This document shows positions 51,744 to 60,709 of a stretch of DNA of 64,000 bases, piece by piece; position 1 is the stretch's first letter; every line of letters starts with the position of its first letter. The translations under genes and the position numbers were made by a program. This stretch comes from Mycobacterium sp. 852002-10029_SCH5224772 (GTDB lineage: Bacteria > Actinomycetota > Actinomycetes > Mycobacteriales > Mycobacteriaceae): the NCBI RefSeq assembly GCF_001667315.1, contig NZ_LZHT01000085.1:24725-88724 (forward strand), given 5' to 3'. The notes beneath the pieces were generated by a model. That model made no database searches. It was not told where the DNA came from and was given only the letters and a program-made list of their open reading frames with translations.

Positions 51744-52525
51744 GTGCCCGTCCACTTGGGCGGGCGCTTCTCCGCGAAGGCGATAGCGCCTTCCTTGGCA
51801 TCGTTGGAGGAGAACACCGGCGCCAGCAGCTTGTTCTGCTCGGCGAACATGGTCTCGGGGCTCCAGCCGCGGGACTCGACGATGATCTGCTTGGTGGCGG
51901 CCACCGCCAGCGGCCCGTTCGCCGCGATCTTCTCGGCCAGCTCGATCGCCGCGTCCAGCGCCGATCCAGGGTCCGCGAGGACGTTGACCATCCCCAGCGC
52001 GTGCGCGCGCTCCGCGCTCAGGTTTTCACCGGTCAATGCGAGTTCCATGGCGATCGCGGACGGGATGCGCTGCGGCAGCCGCAGCAGCCCGCCGCCCCCG
52101 GCGACCAGGCCGCGCTTGACCTCTGGGATGCCGAACGCCGAGTCCCTGGAGGCCACGATCAGGTCGGTGGCCAGCGCCAGTTCGGTGCCGCCGGCCAGGG
52201 CGTAGCCCTCGACCGCCGCGATCAGCGGCTTGACCGGCGGGCGTTCGGTGAAGCCCATGCCGCGGCCCTCGACGATGGGCAGTTCGCCGCGGGCGAAGGC
52301 CTTGAGGTCCATGCCCGCGCAGAACGAGCCGCCCGCCCCGGTGAGGATGCCCACCGACAGTCCGGGTTCGTCGTCGAGCCGGTCGACGGCGGCCGCCAGG
52401 CCGTTGGCCACCGCGGAGTTGACCGCGTTCTTGGCCTTCGGCCGGTTGATCGTGATGATGAGAATCCGGTCCCGCTGTTCGACCAGGACTTCGGGCTCGT
52501 TGGCCTCTTGGTTTTCGCTGCTCAC
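51740..52525 (-). CDS. echA1: Enoyl-CoA hydratase EchA1
   Basis: A 261-aa crotonase-fold protein matching Rv0222. The oxyanion-hole segments are GGSFCAGMDLKAF and GYALAGGTELALATDL, and the region around PEVKRGLVAGGGG holds the acidic residue expected for hydration. It should hydrate trans-2-enoyl-CoA. The start is GTG with AAGGAG about 12 bases upstream, rather far. It is convergent with the TetR gene and lies 129 bases downstream of the WS/DGAT gene on the same strand. Confidence 0.92.
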   Translation of the reverse strand: MSSENQEANEPEVLVEQRDRILIITINRPKAKNAVNSAVANGLAAAVDRLDDEPGLSVGILTGAGGSFCAGMDLKAFARGELPIVEGRGMGFTERPPVKPLIAAVEGYALAGGTELALATDLIVASRDSAFGIPEVKRGLVAGGGGLLRLPQRIPSAIAMELALTGENLSAERAHALGMVNVLADPGSALDAAIELAEKIAANGPLAVAATKQIIVESRGWSPETMFAEQNKLLAPVFSSNDAKEGAIAFAEKRPPKWTGT

Positions 52526-52654
52526 GCGCCGCCCAGCTCCTTCAGGTATCGGTGGCTCCTGTCGGACCGATGGTAACGGTCGGCGGGAATGGCGTTAACG
52601 TCCCGCAGAGATTCGGGTTACCGCCGGGCGCGCTCCCCGACCCGGCCGAGCCGA

Positions 52655-54064
52655 TCAGGCCGGCGCCATTGCGGCTTCGACGGGGGTGAGCTTCTCCGAA
52701 ATACCTGCGGCCCTGCGTATTTCGATGAAGTCGTTGACCATGGCATCGGTCACCTCGTGCGGGTCCTTGCACGTGGCCCCGTCGGCGAGCACCGAGATGT
52801 TGAGCTGGTCGACGTAACTCCACACGGTGATGTTGAGCCCGCTGCCGGCGGTCAACGGGCCCACCGAATAGATCTCGGTGACCAGTGCCCCGCCGACCCG
52901 GCCGCGCTCCCGCGGCCCGGGGACGTTGGAGATGTTCAGGTTGAGGATCTTGTTGTGGCCATCGCGGCCCGACGCCCACTGGAAGAATGCCCGGGTGGGG
53001 CCGGGCGGCATGTAGGCCGCCCACCGGCTGACCAGCTCCGGTCCCATCAGCTGGTTACTTTCCTTGGCGGCGATGGCGTTCTCGTGGCTGCACCGCACCC
53101 GCTCCAGTGGATCGTCGGAATCGGTCGGTAGGCCCACCAGCACGCCGGTGAAACGATTGCCGGAGATCCGCTCGGGTGAGAAGTCGAAACTCATTGGCAC
53201 CGAGGCCAGCAGCGGTTCGGCCTTGCCGTCATAGCGCAACAGCAAGGTGCGCAACGCTCCCGTCGACATGGCCAGGACCATGTCGTTGATCGTCGCCCCG
53301 AGCCGCTTGCCGGTCTCCTTGACGTCGGCCAGCGCCAGCGTGGCGGTGGCGAACCGCCGCTCCGGGGTGATCTTGTGGTTCATGAACGTCGGCGGCGGTT
53401 CGAACGGCCGCGTCAGTTCCGGGGAGAATTTGCGTGCGCTGCGGCGCACCCGGCCGACGCCCTGCGCGGTGTAGCGGATCGTGTGCGGCAGCCGCCCGAC
53501 ATGGCGCACATGGTCGGCGAACGCCGAGACCATCAGCTGCCGCGTGGTGGGCGGTGGGTCGCACATGTACGGTCCGCCCTCCGGGCACGGCTGCAGGTCC
53601 ATGCCGCGGGCCAATAAATTCGCCGACGCGACCCCGTCGGCGAGGGCGTGGTGAATTTTGCCGACGACCGCAATCCTGTTGTTGGCCAAGCCCTCCACGA
53701 AGTACATCTCCCACAGCGGGCGGCTGCGGTCGAGCGGGGTGCTGGCGATTTGCCCGATCGCCTCGTCCAGCTCGCGACGGCCACCCGGCGGCGCCACCCG
53801 CCACGGGCGGATGTGATAGTCGAGGTCGACCTCGCAGTTCTCCCGCCACATCGGGTGGTGGAAGTTGAACGGGACCTCGATGAGCTGGTAGCAGAACGGA
53901 TCAAGCTTGCCCAGCCGGCCGCCGATGACGTCCCGAAACGCGTCGACGTTCAGGGAACGCCGATCAGCGTCCAGTTCGATGACGGCGGCTTTGATGGTGT
54001 GCATGTGCACGTTCGGTGCTTCGCTGTACAGCAGAACCGAATCCCAGCCGCTAAGCCTCTTCAC
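52655..54064 (-). CDS. Wax ester synthase/diacylglycerol acyltransferase (Rv0221-like)
   Basis: A 469-aa WS/DGAT family acyltransferase. The catalytic HHxxxDG motif is HHALADG at residues 138-144. The C-terminal domain has the conserved NISNVPGP segment. It esterifies diacylglycerol or fatty alcohols with acyl-CoA, making storage lipid. It matches Rv0221. The GTG start has AAGGGG 4 bases upstream. It follows lipC by 44 bases on the same strand, so a lipase and an acyltransferase are co-transcribed. Confidence 0.93.
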   Translation of the reverse strand: MKRLSGWDSVLLYSEAPNVHMHTIKAAVIELDADRRSLNVDAFRDVIGGRLGKLDPFCYQLIEVPFNFHHPMWRENCEVDLDYHIRPWRVAPPGGRRELDEAIGQIASTPLDRSRPLWEMYFVEGLANNRIAVVGKIHHALADGVASANLLARGMDLQPCPEGGPYMCDPPPTTRQLMVSAFADHVRHVGRLPHTIRYTAQGVGRVRRSARKFSPELTRPFEPPPTFMNHKITPERRFATATLALADVKETGKRLGATINDMVLAMSTGALRTLLLRYDGKAEPLLASVPMSFDFSPERISGNRFTGVLVGLPTDSDDPLERVRCSHENAIAAKESNQLMGPELVSRWAAYMPPGPTRAFFQWASGRDGHNKILNLNISNVPGPRERGRVGGALVTEIYSVGPLTAGSGLNITVWSYVDQLNISVLADGATCKDPHEVTDAMVNDFIEIRRAAGISEKLTPVEAAMAPA

Positions 54065-54108
54065 CGCTGCCCCTTGCCCATAGACGGACCATACTCAGCG
54101 GCGCCAGC

Positions 54109-55314
54109 TCAGATAACCTCTTTTGCCCCGATCCGTGTCTTGGCGCGATAAACCTGGTTCAGGAATAGCGAGGCGACATGTGCGGCGGCACCGGCGCGCG
54201 CGCCGTCGATGAGGTCGTATCCGTGGCCCGCGCCGGGCAACTCCAGGTAGCCCACGGTCGAATGCGACACCGCCCGCAGGCGTTCGACGAAGCTGCGCGC
54301 CTGCTCGACGGGGATGACGCTGTCCTTGCTGCCGTGAATCACCAGGAAGGGCGGCGCATTACGGTGCACGCGGGCGATCGGCGAGGCGGCACGGAAAATC
54401 TCGGGGTGGCGGGCGATCGACTTCCTCACCACGACGCGCTCCAGGAAATCGACGAACCGGGCCCGCTCCGGCGTCGAGCGGTCCTCCCAGTCGTAGCGGC
54501 CGTAGATCCCGACGACCGCGTCCACCGATGTGTCGGCACCCTCGGGCAACTTCGCCTGATGCTGCGGGTCGTCGGGGGTCAGCCCGGCCAGCGCACTCAG
54601 GTGGCCGCCGGCCGAACACCCCGCTATCGCAACGAAATTGCGGTCGCCGCCGAATTTGTCGACGTTGGCGCGTGCCCACGCGATGGCGGTTTTGACGTCG
54701 ACGATGTGCCGCGGCCAGCGGTGGTGCGGCGCGACGCGGTAGTCGACCGCCAGGCACACCCACCCCTGCTCGGCCAGCCGTGACATCAGGGCGGACCCCT
54801 GACCCATGCACCTGCCGTGCACCCAGGCGCCGCCCGGCAGGAAGATCAGGACCGGCGCGGGTTGCGGTGGAAGGTCTTTGCGCCGCCAGACGTCGAGCAT
54901 CTGCGCGGGGTGGTCCCCGTAGCGGACGCCGCGGCGATACAGGTGGCGGCGCTGGCGCAGGCCGTCCCAGATCGGCGGCGTCCGTTCGGCCACCGGCCAG
55001 TCCGTCTCGAGATCGGCCGCCGACACGAGACCCCGCAGCGCGGCCAGCGCGACCTGCTGTGTGCTCTCCCGGTCCCGGCGCCGCGCGTCGTTGATGCCCG
55101 GCGTGAACCAGTCCTTGGTGGCCGCCGAAATCGCCTCCGGCGCGTGCCGTGCGCCCCACACGCCCATGGCGGTCATGCCGGCCAGCGGCTCGAGGTGCTT
55201 GCCGACGACCGGCAGCGACGCCCCGGCCACGCTCAGCGCCATTGCATAGTCGCTGGGACCGGCCCGTAGCAACCATTTCACCCAGGGTGTGATGCCCGGT
55301 CGGTTCGCCGTCAT
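54109..55314 (-). CDS. lipC: Esterase/lipase LipC
   Basis: A 401-aa alpha/beta hydrolase of the hormone-sensitive-lipase type matching Rv0220 (403 aa). The oxyanion motif is the variant FLPGGAWVHG, the nucleophile lies in AGCSAGGHLSAL, the acid in HGSKDSVIP and the histidine in PGAGHGYDL. The N-terminal 130 residues are a family-specific helical extension. I chose ATG 55314 from length; a GTG at 55353 would add 13 residues. LipC is reported cell-surface exposed in M. tuberculosis, though no signal peptide is visible here. Confidence 0.93.
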   Translation of the reverse strand: MTANRPGITPWVKWLLRAGPSDYAMALSVAGASLPVVGKHLEPLAGMTAMGVWGARHAPEAISAATKDWFTPGINDARRRDRESTQQVALAALRGLVSAADLETDWPVAERTPPIWDGLRQRRHLYRRGVRYGDHPAQMLDVWRRKDLPPQPAPVLIFLPGGAWVHGRCMGQGSALMSRLAEQGWVCLAVDYRVAPHHRWPRHIVDVKTAIAWARANVDKFGGDRNFVAIAGCSAGGHLSALAGLTPDDPQHQAKLPEGADTSVDAVVGIYGRYDWEDRSTPERARFVDFLERVVVRKSIARHPEIFRAASPIARVHRNAPPFLVIHGSKDSVIPVEQARSFVERLRAVSHSTVGYLELPGAGHGYDLIDGARAGAAAHVASLFLNQVYRAKTRIGAKEVI

Positions 55315-55482
55315 GCCGGGAACTGTACCCCCGGCCAGGCCGCCGAAACTCACGTTTACGTAGAACCGGCTATGGTTGCGATCCCGCTTTGCCCGAGCGT
55401 GTCGCTGAATGGGTTATTCACCCTGTTTGAAAGGCATTTGGCGGTTCGCTGCGTGCGGTGGATTTAGCTGTGCGCGACACGC

Positions 55483-56145
55483 TCAGACCGCCGCCAGGCT
55501 GGCGATCACCCGGTCGCCGATCAGGCGGACGCCGGTCAGCGTCAGTCCCACCTGCGCGGCCAGCGCGGCGGCGCTGTCCACCCCGACGGTGGCCCAGCGA
55601 AACCAGGGCCCGACCTCGCACGACGACTCGAGGCGGACCCAGCGCGAATGGATGCCGATGGTCTCGGCTTCGAATTCGGCGACGCACCGGCCGCCGCGGG
55701 CCAGCAGCTCGAAGGCGCGCCCGAGGATGCGCCGCGGGTCACCCCCGAGCCCGACGTTGCCGTCGACCAGTAACACCGTCTGCCACAAGCCCGTTCCGGG
55801 CAGCTCCTCGAACACGTCGCCCAACAGGGCCGGCGCGCCGCCGCGACCCGCCAGCTGGATCGCGGTCGCGGACCGGTCGATACCGAGCGCGGGGATGCCC
55901 CGCTGGATCAGCCTCGCCACCAACCGCCCCGGACCGCAGCCCAGCTCGATGGTCGGCCCGGTGCACATCTGCGTGACGGCCTCGTCGAAGACCTCGTCGA
56001 CGGCGTCACCGGATAGGCCTGAGCCGTTCGGGGGGCATCGCACCCCCAGCCAGCGGTGCGCCGGCAGCGGCCGCAGTTCGCCGTCGTCATGACGGATCCA
56101 ACATCGCTCCCCGCCAAGTGCCCGATCGTAAAGTTGCCCCAGCAT
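55483..56145 (-). CDS. Class I SAM-dependent methyltransferase
   Basis: A 220-aa methyltransferase. Motif I is TIELGCGPGRLVARLIQRG (residues 65-83), followed by GIDRS and the post-I strand in TVLLVDGNVGLGGDP. I chose ATG 56145 (MLGQLYDRAL), which has AAGGGG 6 bases upstream; the frame stays open much further but overlaps the next hydrolase gene. The positions of Rv0219 and Rv0218 in M. tuberculosis are occupied here by this gene and a hydrolase. The substrate is unknown. The 233 bases upstream show no gene. Confidence 0.83.
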   Translation of the reverse strand: MLGQLYDRALGGERCWIRHDDGELRPLPAHRWLGVRCPPNGSGLSGDAVDEVFDEAVTQMCTGPTIELGCGPGRLVARLIQRGIPALGIDRSATAIQLAGRGGAPALLGDVFEELPGTGLWQTVLLVDGNVGLGGDPRRILGRAFELLARGGRCVAEFEAETIGIHSRWVRLESSCEVGPWFRWATVGVDSAAALAAQVGLTLTGVRLIGDRVIASLAAV

Positions 56146-56378
56146 GTCACGCCCCTTGCGTCGCGGCCGATCGGGCGGCCTGCAGACGCTCGGCCCCAGG
56201 CGGGACGTCGCGAACACGAGCCGGCAAACCCCAACAAGCTGACGGCAAGCACGTTCGCCAGCATTGCACCGATACCCCGATCGCGGCTCGGTTAATCCAC
56301 TGCCTTGCGGGCCTGCGGGCCCGTTAGGGCTACGTGCCGGCGGACGTTTCGGTTCGATAGATGTGTCGCGGCGCCGCG

Positions 56379-57206
56379 TCACCCGAACAGGAACGACTCC
56401 AGCAGCTCGTTCACCCGGGCGGGGTCCTCCAGCGCCGCGAGGTGTGCCACCCCGTCGAGCACGGTGAACGACGCGGTGGGAATCGACTCGGCCATCGCCC
56501 GGGTCTCGGCCACCGGGAAGGTGGCGTCCTCCGCGCCGGCGACCACCAGCACCGGTGCCGTTACGCGGCCCAGCAGGGCGTGCTGGTCCGGCCGGGCCGA
56601 GACCACGCTGCGCACCGCCCAGCGGACCGAATCCGTGTTCGCCGCAGTCACATTCGCCCGCACGGTCTCGACCACGTCCGGGCGGGTGCGCAGCGTGGTA
56701 GGCCCCAGGAAGGCGCGGATACTCGAGCGGGTCAGCGGCGGCCGGATGCCACCGAGGATTCCGGCCAGCCACAGCATGGTCGCGTACTGGACCTTTTGCG
56801 TAACACCGGCTTTGGACGCCGTGCAATTCATCAGCACGGCGCGGTGCAGCCGGTCGGGGTGCAGGGCGGCGAAGGTGCCGCCGATCATCCCGCCCCAGGA
56901 ATTGCCCACGAAGTGGGCCCGGTCGATGCCGAGCCCGTCCAGCAGGTCGACGACGCAGCGCGCGCAGTCGAGGAAGCTGAACGCCGCGCGCAGTGGCGCA
57001 CTGCCGCCGTGGCCGGGCGGATCGATGAGCACCAGGCGATGGCTGTCGGCGAAGCGCGCGGCCTGGCCGGCCCACAGGTCGCCCGTCATCAGCAGGCTGG
57101 GCCACATCAGAATGGCGTCCCCGCTTCCCTCACTCACCTGCACCCTGAGCCTGCCGAGGGCCGTGTCGACGAACCGCGTGGCGAGGTGGGGGACGTTTGC
57201 GGGCAC
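56379..57206 (-). CDS. Alpha/beta hydrolase
   Basis: A 275-aa hydrolase of the epoxide-hydrolase/meta-cleavage-product type: nucleophile FVGNSWGGM, PGHGGS after the oxyanion strand, acid in VAGAEDATFP and histidine in DGVAHLAALE. I chose the GTG at 57206 because AGGAGG stands 4 bases upstream; an ATG at 57224 and a longer frame to 57314 lack a ribosome site and run into the lipW promoter. The substrate is unknown. It is divergent from lipW. Confidence 0.88.
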   Translation of the reverse strand: MPANVPHLATRFVDTALGRLRVQVSEGSGDAILMWPSLLMTGDLWAGQAARFADSHRLVLIDPPGHGGSAPLRAAFSFLDCARCVVDLLDGLGIDRAHFVGNSWGGMIGGTFAALHPDRLHRAVLMNCTASKAGVTQKVQYATMLWLAGILGGIRPPLTRSSIRAFLGPTTLRTRPDVVETVRANVTAANTDSVRWAVRSVVSARPDQHALLGRVTAPVLVVAGAEDATFPVAETRAMAESIPTASFTVLDGVAHLAALEDPARVNELLESFLFG

Positions 57207-57281
57207 GCTGCCTCCTGATGTCATGGCCGATAGAACACCGATAGCGGTCCTTTGATTTTCCCTGTCGGGGATACTGGATCG

Positions 57282-58181
57282 GTGACGAACGACGCTGTTC
57301 ATCCCGACCTGCAAAAACTCGCTCGCTTCGCCCCTCGGCGCCTCGTCGGCCCCCGCACCCTGCCCATCATGCGGGCGGCGATGGCCTGGCGGTCACGTCT
57401 GGGCAAGCCCGTCCGCGACGTCGAGGTGATCACCCTCGAATCGGGGGCCGGCGTCCGGCTGTTCCGGCCCGCGGGTGTCAGCGAGCCGACGCCCGCGCTG
57501 CTGTGGATCCATGGGGGCGGTTACGTGATCGGCGACGCCCGGCAGGACGACAAGTTGTGCAGCGGGTTCAGCAGGCGGCTGGGCATCACGGTCGCGTCGG
57601 TGGAATACCGCCTGGCGCCCGAACATCCGTACCCCGCGCCGCTGGAAGACTGCTATGCGGCGCTGACCTGGCTGGCGGGACTGCCGTCGGTGGACCGCTA
57701 CCGGGTGGCCATCGGCGGCGCCAGCGCCGGGGGTGGCCTCGCCGCGGCCCTGGCCCTGCTGGCCCGCGACCGCGCCGAGGTGAGCCCCTCGTTCCAGCTG
57801 CTGACCTACCCCATGCTCGACGACCGCAGTTCGGCCACCGCGCCCAGCGCCAACTACCGGCTCTGGGACAACCGCAGCAACCGGTTCGGCTGGGCCGCAT
57901 ACCTGGGCAACGCGGACCCGCAGGTCGCCGTGCCCGCCCGGCGCGACGACCTGACCGGGCTGCCGCCGGCGTGGATCGGCGTGGGCACGCACGACCTGTT
58001 CCACGACGAAGACCTGGCCTACGCCGAACGACTCAAAGCCGCCGGGGTGCCGTGCCAGGTCGAGATCGTCCCGGGCGCCTTCCACGGATTCGACCTGATC
58101 GCGCCGAAACTTCAAGTGTCGCAACAGTTTTTCGGCAGTCAATGCGACATTCTGCACGCGGCGCTCGCGCCGGCGTCCTGA
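57282..58181 (+). CDS. lipW: Esterase LipW
   Basis: A 299-aa hormone-sensitive-lipase-family esterase matching Rv0217c (302 aa). The oxyanion motif HGGG is at 77-80, the nucleophile S148 lies in GGASAGGG, the acid in GTHDLFHDED and the histidine in GAFHGFD. Start is GTG 57282. GATACT at 57270-57275 lies where a -10 box for a leaderless transcript would be, and no ribosome site is present. Confidence 0.93.
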   Translation: MTNDAVHPDLQKLARFAPRRLVGPRTLPIMRAAMAWRSRLGKPVRDVEVITLESGAGVRLFRPAGVSEPTPALLWIHGGGYVIGDARQDDKLCSGFSRRLGITVASVEYRLAPEHPYPAPLEDCYAALTWLAGLPSVDRYRVAIGGASAGGGLAAALALLARDRAEVSPSFQLLTYPMLDDRSSATAPSANYRLWDNRSNRFGWAAYLGNADPQVAVPARRDDLTGLPPAWIGVGTHDLFHDEDLAYAERLKAAGVPCQVEIVPGAFHGFDLIAPKLQVSQQFFGSQCDILHAALAPAS

Positions 58182-58188
58182 TCGCCGG

Positions 58189-59502
58189 TCACATCGCGAA
58201 GTACACCAGTTCGCCGCCGATGACAGTGGCCGCCACCATGCCGGCGTCGAGTTCGGCCAGCGCCGTCGCCGGCGGTTCACTGAGCATACACAGGTCCCCC
58301 GGCTGTCCGGTCTGCACGGCGCGTGCCCGATCCGGCTGATCCGCCCCGCCCAGAAACATCGTCAAAGCCGTTGCCGGCGAGACACATTCGCCGGCACCCA
58401 GTACGGCACCGCTCGGCGTGGTGCGGTGCACCGCGGCGCGCATCGCCGTCCACGGGTCGCCGTGGCCGAACGGCATGTCGGTGGACAGCGCGACCGGCAC
58501 CCCCGCGTCGCGCAGCGCGCCGACGCGCCACAGCTGATCGTGCTCGGCGGCGGGAACCTCGGCGAGGTACTGGTCGCCGCGCTCGGCGACGAAGTTGGGC
58601 TGTGTGACCACCGTGACCCCGAGCTCGGCGAGGTCGGCCACGTTGTCGTCGGGCACCACCGCGGCGTGTTCGATGCGGTCTTGCGGGTGACCACCGGCCG
58701 CCCGCAGAGCCGCGACGGTCACCACCAACTGCGCGGCGGTCACGCAGTGCACGGCGACGGGTTGCCCCGTGTTGTGCTGCCGGGCAATCCATTCCGTGAG
58801 GCCGTCGAGGTCGAGGCGGTCGTCGTGCAAGATTTTCTTTCCCGGGGACAAGAAGCGCAGCCGGGGCCGAAACTCGCCGCGGTCGTGGGCCGTCGACAGC
58901 GAGGCCATGTCGTCGGCGTCGAGGTCGGGGGTGGCATCGGTGACGCCGGTGACCCCGGTCGCCGTGATGCGGCGGCTGAGCTCGGCCAGGTCGGTTTCGC
59001 GCCGGTCCAGGGCCTGCGACCAGCCGCGGTCGGCGCTGCGCAGCCGCCCGTCGGGGTGTTCGGCCAGGCCGACCCGGCCCAGCGCTTCGGAGTTGAGGAT
59101 CCACAGCGCGCCGCTGCGGTGCTGGATACGCACGGGAACGTTGCGGACCATCGCGTCGAGCGCGCTCCGGTCGAGTTCTCCGGCGACCGAATCGTGGTAG
59201 CCGACAGCGCGAATCCACCCGTCGGGCCCCGGTGTGGCGTTCGCCAGTAATCGGGTGAGCTCGGCTTCGGTGCTGACCCCGGGCGGACCGACGAAAAACG
59301 AATCCAGCGCCGAAGCCGCCGAGCGCAGGTGCACGTGGTGATCGTGCAGCCCGGGCAGCACGGTGCCGCCGCCGGCGTAGAGCACGCCCTCCCCCGCCCG
59401 GGGCGACAGGCCCTCAGTCGACGGCACCATCTCCTCGATCAGCGCGCCCACCCGGAGGTCGGCCATCGTCCCGTCCAGCAGGGTAGCCCGCTGAATCAGC
59501 AT
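58189..59502 (-). CDS. Amidohydrolase family (YtcJ-like) metal hydrolase
   Basis: A 437-aa amidohydrolase. The first metal motif is GLHDHHVHL (about residues 51-59). Later ligands are expected in VAVHCVTAAQ, DRIEHAAVV and ALSTDMPFGHGDPW. The order and the C-terminal small beta domain resemble the Amidohydro_3/YtcJ group, whose substrates are mostly unknown amides. It overlaps the CoA-transferase gene by 7 bases and converges with lipW, with 7 bases between stops. Confidence 0.9.
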   Translation of the reverse strand: MLIQRATLLDGTMADLRVGALIEEMVPSTEGLSPRAGEGVLYAGGGTVLPGLHDHHVHLRSAASALDSFFVGPPGVSTEAELTRLLANATPGPDGWIRAVGYHDSVAGELDRSALDAMVRNVPVRIQHRSGALWILNSEALGRVGLAEHPDGRLRSADRGWSQALDRRETDLAELSRRITATGVTGVTDATPDLDADDMASLSTAHDRGEFRPRLRFLSPGKKILHDDRLDLDGLTEWIARQHNTGQPVAVHCVTAAQLVVTVAALRAAGGHPQDRIEHAAVVPDDNVADLAELGVTVVTQPNFVAERGDQYLAEVPAAEHDQLWRVGALRDAGVPVALSTDMPFGHGDPWTAMRAAVHRTTPSGAVLGAGECVSPATALTMFLGGADQPDRARAVQTGQPGDLCMLSEPPATALAELDAGMVAATVIGGELVYFAM

Positions 59503-60686
59503 GACGGACAGCGTCTTTGGCAGACCAGGTGGCGTACGGCATCGTCGTCGGCGCCGAGTCGGGACGCGGGCCGCGATGCCGGCGGGGCCGACGGTGCCAA
59601 CACCGGCGCATCGGAAACCGACGCCCCAATCGGCAGGGCCGCGTAGCTCGCGGCGACGGCCGCCATCGAAAGCCGGATCAACTCACCGCCGCCGCGGTCC
59701 AGGGATTCGGCCACCGCCAGGGCCGCCTGCAGCCCGGTCAACGGGTCGGCAAGCGCGTCGCCGCAGAACACCGGCCCCTCGGCGCTGCTTCCCACCAGGC
59801 CGCCGCCCACCGCGGCGTCGTCCCCGAATCCCGGCCTGCGGCCGTCATAACCGGTGATTTGCAACCAGATTCGGCCCGTTCGCGGTGCCACGTCGTCCGG
59901 TCCGACCCCCCGGCGCGCCAACGCCGCCGGGCGGGAACCTTCGATCACGACATCGCTGACCGCGAGCAGTTCGCGTAATTCGTCGGTTTGGGCATCGAAA
60001 TCGAGTCCGTAGCAGAGCTTTTCGTGGTTCATCCAGTCGAAAAAGGATTGGTCCCCGGCCCGGGTGCCGTCCGGGCGGCGCGGGCTTTCCACCTTGACGA
60101 CGGTCGCCCCGGCGCGCGCCAGTAGTTGACCGCACAACGGGCCCGCCCACATCGAGGACAGATCGGCGACCAGCAGAGCCCGTGGCGGGCGCGCCGGTGC
60201 CGCCGGCCCGATTCGCCGTGCGCGCGGTGGTGCGGCCGCCGCCTCGCCCAGGCCCGCCGCCGGAACGTCGAGTAGCGCCGCCCGCTCGACGATCTCGGAC
60301 ACCGCGCGGGCGGCCGCCCACCGTTGCAGCTCCGGCCACGGGTCGACGGGCACCGCATTGACCTGCAGCAGCGCGGGGACAGCGGCGAGATCGTCGGCGC
60401 GAGAGAGCGTGAGCGCGCACCAGCCGTCCCGCGCCGCGAGCAAGCGGGTGGCACCACCCGGTGACACCCGACCGGCGCGGGTCAGCCCCCGCAGGGCGGC
60501 CCGCCCGGTCAGCAGCCCGGCCGCGTCGACGTCGATGCCCCAGCGGGCCCCGATTACCCCGGCCACCTCGTGCGCGCCGGACAGCACGTGGGCGCGGGAG
60601 AAGTCGGCGGGCCCGTCGGGCAGGCCGGTCAGGAAGGCCAGCCCGCTACGTCCCCAGTTGGTTGCGGCCGAGCTCACGCCCCCCAT
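59496..60686 (-). CDS. CaiB/BaiF-like CoA-transferase with permuted domain order
   Basis: A 396-aa class III CoA-transferase relative. The block that normally opens the family, LLVADLSSMWAGPLCGQLLARAGATVVKVE-type (171-200), with FFDWMNHEK, SDVVIEGSRPAAL and WLQITGY, is found in the second half. The first 150 residues resemble what normally follows near the C-terminus (ARDGWCALTL, DPWPELQRWAAA, VERAALLDVPAAGL). The order therefore appears circularly permuted. Start uncertain: ATG 60686, ATG 60704 or GTG 60677. It overlaps the amidohydrolase gene, so the two are likely one operon with Rv0216 upstream. Confidence 0.82.
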   Translation of the reverse strand: MGGVSSAATNWGRSGLAFLTGLPDGPADFSRAHVLSGAHEVAGVIGARWGIDVDAAGLLTGRAALRGLTRAGRVSPGGATRLLAARDGWCALTLSRADDLAAVPALLQVNAVPVDPWPELQRWAAARAVSEIVERAALLDVPAAGLGEAAAAPPRARRIGPAAPARPPRALLVADLSSMWAGPLCGQLLARAGATVVKVESPRRPDGTRAGDQSFFDWMNHEKLCYGLDFDAQTDELRELLAVSDVVIEGSRPAALARRGVGPDDVAPRTGRIWLQITGYDGRRPGFGDDAAVGGGLVGSSAEGPVFCGDALADPLTGLQAALAVAESLDRGGGELIRLSMAAVAASYAALPIGASVSDAPVLAPSAPPASRPASRLGADDDAVRHLVCQRRCPSC

Positions 60687-60709
60687 TGTGCTCGTGGCGC
60701 ACATCGGCG

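Noticed and set aside
56300..56320. GGGCC-TGCG-GGCCC hairpin as a terminator
   Set aside because: The stem is only 5 bp and has no T-tract; it is expected by chance in this GC-rich DNA.
55483..57105. 540-aa fused hydrolase-methyltransferase frame
   Set aside because: Residues upstream of MLGQLYDRAL are a low-complexity Arg/Pro shadow of the hydrolase gene in another frame; a ribosome site precedes 56145.
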